Positions 28,188 to 34,252 of a stretch of DNA of 64,000 nucleotides are shown here, piece after piece. The stretch is from Scatosoma sp900555925 (lineage in GTDB: Bacteria > Bacillota > Clostridia > Christensenellales > Borkfalkiaceae). The stretch is taken from NCBI GenBank assembly GCA_959603585.1, contig CAUGYD010000007.1:1-64000 (forward strand), read 5' to 3'. Position 1 is the stretch's first letter; the number at the start of each line of letters is the position of its first letter. The position numbers were made by a program, and so were the translations under genes. The notes under the pieces were generated by a model. It was not told the DNA's origin. It worked only from the letters and a program-made list of their open reading frames with translations, and made no database searches.

Positions 28188-30059
28188 TCATTGATTTTTT
28201 TCCGCCTCTTGTTCCCGCAGCATTTTTTTGTGCTCGGCGATGTGGGAGACGTATCTTTGTTTGAGTTCCCCCGACTCGATTTTTTTGAATTCCTCCGATA
28301 AGAGGAAGCGCACGTGCTCCGCGACGTGCAGAGCGTGATCGTCGTAGACGTCGGGGGAGACGTCCTCCGACTTCAACTGTAGATTTTCTTCTCCCGCCTT
28401 GGTTCTGTGCAGGGCGGAAAGATCCTGTGAATTTTCGTAGTTTTCAAATCCGAATTCTTCGAGGATTCGCGTTCGGTTTTCTTCGGAGAGCGTGCCGTCC
28501 TTTCCGGTCAGAATCCCTGCTTCCAAGAGCTTCATGAGCGTTTCCCTCCGTTCGAGGGGAGTATCTTTTTCCTCGCTCTCGAAGAGGATGTCGTTTGCGG
28601 CGAGATCGGCGGCGTTGAAGTAATAGACCTGTGTCTTTTTGTTCTTGCCCGTGAGGGTGAGCAGCCTTGCGCTCCCCGCGAATTGTCTGTAAAGTCTCAG
28701 AATCTGCCTTCCCGTTTCCCTCAGCGCGTCGGAGACGTTTTCGGCGGTGGCGGCAAGCCTCAGTTCGTCTTGGGAAAGCAGCAGTTGCAATCCCGAAGCG
28801 CTGGTGACTCTGGACGGGGTGGAATTTTGCGACAGATCGCTGATTCCGCTCACGACGACGAATTCTCTTTCGAGCCATTCCTCCTCGGCGGCGAATTCTG
28901 CGGGCACGCTGCCGCAGTCGAGCATTTCGGGTGGTTTTCCGCCCTGCCTGTAAATGAGCACCTTTCCCGGCGAAAGCCCCTCTTCCGCGAGTTCGTCTGC
29001 GTCCACGGAACCGTCTTCGACGGTCAGAACGCCCATAGAGATACGGTTAAGGAATTCGTGTTTTCTGTTTCTGACGGCGTTGTAAGCGCGCTGTATGGGG
29101 ATGAGCCTGTCCACGATACTGCCCGAGAAGAACGCGCCGGGTAATCTTAAACAGTCCTGTTTTACGAAGGGGAAGCGCCTTTCTCCGCGTTCCCCGTTCA
29201 GATAGGGAAGGGGGCCGAGATACAGGAGCTTTCCGCCCGCGACGATTTCCAACCTTCCGTCAGGTTCCTTGGCGGAGGGGCGGGAATATCTTTCGATGAG
29301 AATTTCCGAATCCCCCTCCTGTTCGGGCGGATGACTTCCCCCTGTCTGCAAAGCGGGATTTTTTCCGTTGGAAGGTTCGCTGTACCCTGTCAAAGCGAGC
29401 TCGGTAATTTTTCGTCCCTTCAAAACGACGCCGAATTTTTCTTCGATGTAAGCGACGGGAACGGCTTGGGCGTGAATGAGGCTTTGCAGCTCCTCGATAT
29501 TTTCCGCGCCCATGCGGTCGGGAAAGATTTCAAAGGGCGGTACGGCGGTGACGGAGACTTCCCCTTCGTATACGGGCAATCCGCCGTCGACGGCCACCTG
29601 CCTGCCGCCGTCCCGATCCCAGGTGATTTTGTAAAAGGCGCATCCGCACGTTTCGGACCATAAAAGCGCTTTTGCCTCGGTCTCGTCGAGTCGGATTCTC
29701 TCCCGTACGTAATCGAGAATCCCCGTGGAGAGTTTCGCGGCATTGACGTCCGCTTCCTCGTCGGAGAAAGGCTTCACGCGGAGCCGCGGCCGCATATTCG
29801 TCAATTTGGCGATTCTCGAATCGATCGTGGGCGCGATATGGTTGAACACCCTCCGCGACTGCCAGTAAAAACGCTTGTCCTCCTCGACGATTCCGCCCGC
29901 GGACGAAATGTCGCAATATTGGTTTCCGCTGAAAAAATTCATATTCAGCAGCCAGCCGCTCTCGACGCCCCGCCTTGCCTCCCGTCTCCTTTCAAAATCC
30001 TCCGTGACCTCCGCGGCAATTTTTTCCCGCCGCCGCTCTTCTTTTTCTGTCTCTGTCAT
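28188..30059 (-). CDS. Phage portal protein (P22-like)
   Basis: The 623-residue protein forms the DNA-entry ring of a capsid. The N-terminal half includes FFSGNQYCDISS, VFNHIAPTIDSRIAKLTNMRPRL and LDETEAKALLWSETCGCAFYKITWD, a pattern typical of portal proteins of short-tailed phages. The middle has the ILIERYSRPSAKEPDGRLEIVAGGKLLY strand block, and the C-terminal third is helical (QRAYNAVRNRKHEFLN) with a barrel-like charged end. AGGAGG lies before the ATG. The start overlaps by ATGA the second frame of the upstream repeat gene, and the stop lies in front of the scaffold gene. It is intact over its whole length. Confidence 0.88.
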   Translation of the reverse strand: MTETEKEERRREKIAAEVTEDFERRREARRGVESGWLLNMNFFSGNQYCDISSAGGIVEEDKRFYWQSRRVFNHIAPTIDSRIAKLTNMRPRLRVKPFSDEEADVNAAKLSTGILDYVRERIRLDETEAKALLWSETCGCAFYKITWDRDGGRQVAVDGGLPVYEGEVSVTAVPPFEIFPDRMGAENIEELQSLIHAQAVPVAYIEEKFGVVLKGRKITELALTGYSEPSNGKNPALQTGGSHPPEQEGDSEILIERYSRPSAKEPDGRLEIVAGGKLLYLGPLPYLNGERGERRFPFVKQDCLRLPGAFFSGSIVDRLIPIQRAYNAVRNRKHEFLNRISMGVLTVEDGSVDADELAEEGLSPGKVLIYRQGGKPPEMLDCGSVPAEFAAEEEWLEREFVVVSGISDLSQNSTPSRVTSASGLQLLLSQDELRLAATAENVSDALRETGRQILRLYRQFAGSARLLTLTGKNKKTQVYYFNAADLAANDILFESEEKDTPLERRETLMKLLEAGILTGKDGTLSEENRTRILEEFGFENYENSQDLSALHRTKAGEENLQLKSEDVSPDVYDDHALHVAEHVRFLLSEEFKKIESGELKQRYVSHIAEHKKMLREQEAEKNQ

Positions 30060-30526
30060 ATCTTTGTATCCTCCTGTTTTTCCCTTTCCTTTTTCTTTAC
30101 GGCCCGCCTTCGCTTTGCCGCTCTCCGCGCCGTTCTCCTCTTCGGAGCACTTTTTGCCGTCTTTGAGCTTTTCTTCACCGTTCCTTTTGTGCCTCTCTCT
30201 TCCGTCCCCGCCTTCTGAGCTTCCCCGTCCTTTTCTTTCTCCTTTTCCTCTATATTCCCGCCCTTGTTTTTTTCCTTTTCTTCCGTATCCCCGTCTCCGT
30301 GCTTCTCAACCGCCGCAATCGGTTCTTCCTCGATTCCGTTTTTTCCCTTTTCTTCCGTGTCCCCTTCCCAACTCTTTTCATCTGCCGCGGTCGGTTCTTC
30401 CTCGATTCCGTTTTTTCCTTTTTCTTCCGTGTCCCCGTCTCCGTGCTTCTCAACCACCGCGCTCACTTCTCTCCCGCCTCTGTTTTTTTTCCTTCGCTTC
30501 CGTATTCCTCTCTCTGCTCTTTTCAT
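30056..30526 (-). CDS. C-terminal frame of the split repeat gene (shifted by one base)
   Basis: This frame continues the same 24-residue repeat as the upstream ORF: units 5-7 (such as NGIEEEPTAADEKSWEGDTEEKGK, split as NGIEEEPTAADE plus KSWEGDTEEKGK) are read only here. They are followed by a Lys/Arg-rich tail ending in REKQEDTKI. Its nominal ATG at 30526 has no ribosome-binding site, so it is better seen as the downstream part of one gene running from 31103 to 30056. Reading continuously needs one base fewer in the A8 run at 30483-30490. The stop overlaps the portal start as ATGA, a conserved-operon sign that this frame is, or recently was, translated. The full protein would be 348 residues. 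Confidence 0.7.
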   Translation of the reverse strand: MKRAERGIRKRRKKNRGGREVSAVVEKHGDGDTEEKGKNGIEEEPTAADEKSWEGDTEEKGKNGIEEEPIAAVEKHGDGDTEEKEKNKGGNIEEKEKEKDGEAQKAGTEERGTKGTVKKSSKTAKSAPKRRTARRAAKRRRAVKKKEREKQEDTKI

Positions 30527-30773
30527 CTGCCGCGCTCACTTCTCTCCCGCCTCCGTTTTTTCCCTTTTCTTCCGTGTCCCCGTTCCTGCTCTTTTCAACT
30601 GCCGCGGTCGGTTCTCCCCCGTCTCCGTTTTTTCCTTTTTCTTCCGTGTCCCCGCTCTCGTTCTTTTCAACAGTCTCAGTTGGTTCTCCCCCACCCTCGA
30701 TTTTTCCCTTTTCTTCCGTGTCCCCGCTCCTGCTCTTTTCAACTGCCGCGGTCGGTTCTCCCCCGTCTCCGGT
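30269..30773 (-). repeat. Seven 72-bp coding tandem repeats with one extra base
   Basis: Seven units encode 24 residues each, with the consensus NG-GGEPTAAVEKS-sGDTEEKGK. The array runs from 30773 down to 30269, which is 505 bases, exactly 7x72 plus 1. The surplus base falls between units 4 and 5, where a run of eight A (plus-strand T 30483-30490) occurs. Units 1-4 are in one frame and units 5-7 in the next. Confidence 0.9.
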
Positions 30774-31103
30774 TTTTCCTTTCGATGCGGGGGGCGTTTC
30801 GGGTTTGCTTTTTGTTCCCGCCCGCTTCTTGTCCTCGGAGCTTTTCAATTCGTCCAGCAAGCGTTGTCGTTCTCTTTCCAGCTGTTCCTCGGACATCGAG
30901 GACAAGTCCTCGCTATCCGATGCCAATAACAGCTGTACCGCTTTCAAGTCCGGCGGAATATCTTTTTTCGTTTCCTTTCGCCTCGTGAGCTTGAATTTTC
31001 CGTCCACTTCGGCATATTCTTCCGTAATTTCCTGCAATCGATAACCGAGAGCGACTTTCAAAAGTGCATCTCCGATTTTTTCCTGTTTTTTCTTTCCGGC
31101 CAT
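30450..31103 (-). CDS. Small-terminase-like protein with acidic repeats, N-terminal frame
   Basis: The first about 60 residues (MAGKKKQEKIGDALLKVALGY, then EEYAEVDGKFKLTRRKETKKDIPPDLKAVQLLL) resemble the helical N-terminal unit found in phage packaging accessory or small-terminase-type proteins. Next come a coiled coil (MSEEQLERERQRLLDELK) and four 24-residue acidic repeats. After the A8 run at 30483-30490 this frame loses the repeat and stops at 30450 after a short basic segment. AAGGGGGA precedes the ATG, 22 bases after terL. The product as read is 217 residues; removing one A would give 348 residues with a basic tail. The small-terminase identity is inferred from position and pattern. Confidence 0.6.
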   Translation of the reverse strand: MAGKKKQEKIGDALLKVALGYRLQEITEEYAEVDGKFKLTRRKETKKDIPPDLKAVQLLLASDSEDLSSMSEEQLERERQRLLDELKSSEDKKRAGTKSKPETPPASKGKTGDGGEPTAAVEKSRSGDTEEKGKIEGGGEPTETVEKNESGDTEEKGKNGDGGEPTAAVEKSRNGDTEEKGKNGGGREVSAADEKSRERNTEAKEKKQRRERSERGG

Positions 31104-31124
31104 AAGGTCCCCCTTTTTGAATAT

Positions 31125-32570
31125 TCAATCCGTGAATCTCCTTGCGGAGATTTGTCTCCACCGCCTTTCCTTGTCTTTTTGAATGAGTGATTTTTCCGGT
31201 TCAGGCGGCAATTTTTTCGGTCTCGACATCAAGAAATATCTGAGTGCGTCCAAGGCATGATCGTCGGTCTTTTTCGGTACGTCTCCGTTTCCCCAGAAAT
31301 ATCCCTTGAATTCCCGAATGAGGTTGACGCAGGAAGAAAAGATATATAGATTGGGCAGCCCGTTCTTTTCGTTCAAATAGCTTTTTACGCGGGAGATTCC
31401 CGAAAACAGATCCTTGTCCACATCGGGATTGACGAGAATATCGCGTTCATAAAAGAGTTCGCATACGCTTTTGACGCCGGATAAGGTATGTTGTTTTGCG
31501 GCGCTGTCGATGAGCGCGCAGATTCGGCCTCTTCCGTCCGTATGCCAATCGAGATTTGAACAAATGCGTTTGATTTCCGCCGCGTGGTAATCGATATCCT
31601 TTCCCGCGGCGAAGTGTTCGTATACGACGTAAACGTTGTCGTCGTAATCGACGGCGAACCATAGAGCCGCGAGCGGATTATTCAGCCCGGGATCGATGGA
31701 AATGCCGTCCTGCCATTCTTTCGGAACGGAAAAAGGCTGTATGACGTGAATGTGTTCGTCGAATTCGGGATATACGAGCCCCGCGACCGAGGAAAATTTT
31801 CCGTACCTGCGGCTTTGCAGCTGTTCCTCGTCGAGGCAGTTTTCGAGCCTTGCGATTTCCTCTCCCGAAAGGTAGGGATTATCGTTCCATTCCATAAATT
31901 CGTACCATACTTCGCCGTCGCCGTGTCGGTTGAGAAAAATCTCCTCATAGACGAAGGTCAGGCCTTTTAACGGAGTCATCGTCCCGAAAATATCTCCTCT
32001 GCGGTCGATGACGCGCATGTGGCATTCCTCGTAGATGTCGCGGGGCGGCTCTTCGTCGAACCAGACGAAATCGAGGGAAGCGCCCTGAAATTTTTCCCGT
32101 CCCTGATCGCAGCTCTTAAAGCCGATGGTGGAGATTCCGCCGAAGACGTTGCGGATGCGGATGAAGTCGATGACGCCGTTTTCGGGGCTGTCCTTTCTGC
32201 CGCTCTGCATGACGATTTCCTCAATCCAGTCGGGGCGGAGGTAATAAAGAATTTTCCTCTGTGCGACATCCCGCTGCACCTGAGCGGAGAGGGAGACGAC
32301 CCATCCGACGGTATTTTGTCTGTTTTTTCGATAGGGGTGAACCCCGCGGGAGATATAGATACACTCCACGGCGCCGCACTCCGTCTTTCCGGAGCGATTT
32401 CCCCCAAAGACCCAGCGGTTGCGTTTGGGGCATTTGTGGAAAGCGAGCTGTTTCTCGTGTTTTTTCTCTCCGACGTTGTATCGAGCCAGACGGTCAGCCG
32501 AGCGCCTTTTTTCCAATTCGTTTTCTATCCTGCATAACTTTTCTACAATTTCTCTCATAATCCCCGCCAA
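31125..32570 (-). CDS. terL: Phage terminase large subunit
   Basis: This is the packaging ATPase and nuclease (481 residues). The Walker A is FGGNRSGKTE (about 56-64), Walker B FVWFDEE (about 168-174) and the coupling motif GTMTPLKG. The RNase-H-like nuclease has ISIDPGLNNP, LIDSAAK and the C-terminal DDHALDALRYFL with its acidic residue, so both active sites are complete. The first start is TTG at 32570; an ATG four codons later (32558) is equally possible, and neither has a good ribosome-binding site. It is transcribed away from a surface-protein gene that starts 43 bases upstream, so their control regions overlap. Confidence 0.93.
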   Translation of the reverse strand: MAGIMREIVEKLCRIENELEKRRSADRLARYNVGEKKHEKQLAFHKCPKRNRWVFGGNRSGKTECGAVECIYISRGVHPYRKNRQNTVGWVVSLSAQVQRDVAQRKILYYLRPDWIEEIVMQSGRKDSPENGVIDFIRIRNVFGGISTIGFKSCDQGREKFQGASLDFVWFDEEPPRDIYEECHMRVIDRRGDIFGTMTPLKGLTFVYEEIFLNRHGDGEVWYEFMEWNDNPYLSGEEIARLENCLDEEQLQSRRYGKFSSVAGLVYPEFDEHIHVIQPFSVPKEWQDGISIDPGLNNPLAALWFAVDYDDNVYVVYEHFAAGKDIDYHAAEIKRICSNLDWHTDGRGRICALIDSAAKQHTLSGVKSVCELFYERDILVNPDVDKDLFSGISRVKSYLNEKNGLPNLYIFSSCVNLIREFKGYFWGNGDVPKKTDDHALDALRYFLMSRPKKLPPEPEKSLIQKDKERRWRQISARRFTD

Positions 32571-32599
32571 TCGGTCAAAAACTCTCTTTTCTGTATTTT

Positions 32600-32605
32600 T
32601 ATAAT
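32600..32605 (+). promoter_or_regulatory. -10 box placed for a leaderless transcript
   Basis: TATAAT at 32600-32605 ends 7 bases before the ATG at 32613, so transcription would begin at or next to the start codon. No clear -35 was found, and no ribosome-binding site fits between the box and the ATG. Confidence 0.5.
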
Positions 32606-32612
32606 AGAAAGC

Positions 32613-33314
32613 ATGAAAAAGTTTATCTTATCGGCATTGCTGCCGCTGTTATATTTTATCGTTTCGGGACTATATCCGTCGGTTCGTGCTCCGGCCGAAG
32701 CGGAGAGCTTTTCGTATGCCTGTATTCGTTCGGAGAACGTATATTTATACTCCGAGGAGAACGACAGAAGCGGTCTTTTTCTTCTCCCGTACACTTATTA
32801 CGTCAAAGTATTGGCAACGGGAGCGGAATATTCTTACGTAGAATATCTTTCGGACGGACCGAACACGCGCAAAATCAACGGCTATTGTAAGACTGCGGAG
32901 CTGACTTTTGTCGATTACATACCCGAACGTCCGTATCTGTATTATACTTTTGACGTGACCTATCACATCGAGGATTCCTCTTCCGAGGAAGGCGACGATT
33001 TTTTGACGAGTATTACCGTCACCTGTGCGTATTACGGAGATTATCGGGTAGGCTCCAAACTTTATTGCTATGTTTTGCGCGAGGATGCGTTCGGATATAT
33101 TCCCAAGCCCTCGGATTTGTCCTATGAATTGAGCGATGAATATGACGACCACATGTCGGAAGAACCGAACACCGACGCAGGGAATTTCGGAAACGGCGAA
33201 TCGATGCCGCCCGCACAGATAGCCGTTCTCGTTCTTTTATGTATTTTGGTCCCCGTCATTGCGACTCTGATTCTCCGTCCCCCGAAAAAGCCGCCCTACG
33301 AATCGGAGGAATAA
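32613..33314 (+). CDS. Signal-peptide, SH3-like, single-TM surface protein
   Basis: The 233-residue protein has an N-terminal signal peptide (MKKFILSALLPLLYFIVSGLYPSVRA), an extracellular beta-rich part beginning ENVYLYSEENDRSGLFLLPYTYYVKVLATGAEYSYVEYL, and a C-terminal TM helix (about 203-225, IAVLVLLCILVPVIATLIL) with a short basic-then-acidic tail. The extracellular start has the spacing of a bacterial SH3 domain. The layout matches the C-terminal part of the surface protein encoded at 34253. It is the only plus-strand gene inside the head cassette and overlaps the regulator gene by 19 bases tail to tail. Function is unknown; cell-wall binding is a guess. Confidence 0.75.
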   Translation: MKKFILSALLPLLYFIVSGLYPSVRAPAEAESFSYACIRSENVYLYSEENDRSGLFLLPYTYYVKVLATGAEYSYVEYLSDGPNTRKINGYCKTAELTFVDYIPERPYLYYTFDVTYHIEDSSSEEGDDFLTSITVTCAYYGDYRVGSKLYCYVLREDAFGYIPKPSDLSYELSDEYDDHMSEEPNTDAGNFGNGESMPPAQIAVLVLLCILVPVIATLILRPPKKPPYESEE

Positions 33315-33970
33315 ACTTTTTTTGCTTGCGGCATTTCCCGCCGCTCTCTTTTTTCGGGCAATTTTTCCGTTCTTTTCGCGGCGTTATTTCGCCGCGATTT
33401 TATATTTGTTCCTTTTTTCCCTTTCAGCCAGACCTCCGTTCCCGTGTCGTCGCTTTTTCCGGAAAGCAATCCGACCAACGAGCGTTCCCGTCCTGCGGCG
33501 TTTTTTTCTTTTCCCTGTTCTATAAATCGACACACGGACATGAGCCATTCAAATTCGCCGTATTCCTTTCGGAATTTTTCCTCCGTAAATCCGCGGCATT
33601 TCAAAATTCCCTCTAACTTATTCTGTAATTTTGCCTGTTTGCGAAAATATGCTCTCTCACTGCCGATTTCTTTCAAGTCGACTTTCTGACAGAATTGTTT
33701 CAGCCTCCCTTTTCTTCGGAAATATCTCAGTTCGAGCAGAAATCTTTCTTCTTCCGTCAGCCGTTCCAGTGCCTCGTCTATCGTATTTCTCAGTTTTTCT
33801 ATCTTTTCTTTTCTCAAAATTTCTTCCGCCAGATAAACGGATAACTTTTCCGTCGTCACCCGATAATCGTAGGACATAAAGGCCTTGTTTTTGATGTGCT
33901 CCTCCCAATCTCTCTCTATCCTCTCCAATCTCGGATATACATACAGCGCCGCTTTCAGATAATTTTCCAA
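33296..33970 (-). CDS. Sigma-region-4-like phage regulator
   Basis: The protein is helical, with a core IDEALERLTEEERFLLELRYFRRKGRLKQFCQ that looks like sigma-70 region 4 or an ArpU-type late-gene activator, followed by a basic disordered C-terminus. I prefer the TTG at 33970 (224 residues, starting ENYLKAALYVYPRLE after Met) because AGGGAGG lies 8 bases before it. The first in-frame ATG at 34027 adds 19 residues but has no ribosome-binding site. Such genes often precede terminase genes in Bacillota prophages and switch on the structural operon. Here a surface-protein gene on the other strand separates it from terL. Confidence 0.6.
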   Translation of the reverse strand: MENYLKAALYVYPRLERIERDWEEHIKNKAFMSYDYRVTTEKLSVYLAEEILRKEKIEKLRNTIDEALERLTEEERFLLELRYFRRKGRLKQFCQKVDLKEIGSERAYFRKQAKLQNKLEGILKCRGFTEEKFRKEYGEFEWLMSVCRFIEQGKEKNAAGRERSLVGLLSGKSDDTGTEVWLKGKKGTNIKSRRNNAAKRTEKLPEKRERREMPQAKKVYSSDS

Positions 33971-34098
33971 TTTTCCTTCCTCCCTCTTTGGCTCCCGCGC
34001 TTCGGGAACGCATTTATTATCGCACATCTTTTTTATTTGTCCAGCAGATACTGCCAGCTTTTTCCAAGATAAGCGAACATTTGTTTGTATTTTATTCT

Positions 34099-34107
34099 AT
34101 TATAACA
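34099..34107 (-). promoter_or_regulatory. Extended -10 promoter of the sigma-like gene
   Basis: TGTTATAAT on the minus strand (TATAAT at 34099-34104). No good -35. It predicts about 120 bases of leader to the preferred TTG start. Confidence 0.55.
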
Positions 34108-34217
34108 CATAAAATATGACAGATGTACGCAGGTTTTTAAAAATAATTTATTGATTTTGAAGAAAAATTTTTCTGATTTGGAAAAATATAAGACGGGGGA
34201 ATTTTTTTGACAATTTG

Positions 34218-34246
34218 TTGCGTTTTTTGTCGAATTATGATATAAT
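34218..34246 (+). promoter_or_regulatory. Promoter giving a leaderless mRNA
   Basis: TTGCGT (34218-34223), 17 bases, then TATAAT (34241-34246) preceded by TGa (extended -10). The box ends 6 bases before the ATG at 34253, so the expected first transcribed base is the start codon itself. Confidence 0.65.
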
Positions 34247-34252
34247 TTGTTC

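Noticed and set aside
30483..30490. Programmed -1 ribosomal frameshift
   Set aside because: The second frame needs a +1 (or -2) shift, not -1, and no downstream pseudoknot is evident; base insertion in the A run explains the length exactly.
30269..30773. CRISPR-like array
   Set aside because: Units are contiguous 72-bp coding repeats without unique spacers.
29875..31044. Plus-strand 389-codon Phe/Ser/Pro repeat protein
   Set aside because: The 72-bp repeat keeps several frames open; the minus frame has the ribosome-binding site, operon overlap and plausible protein composition.
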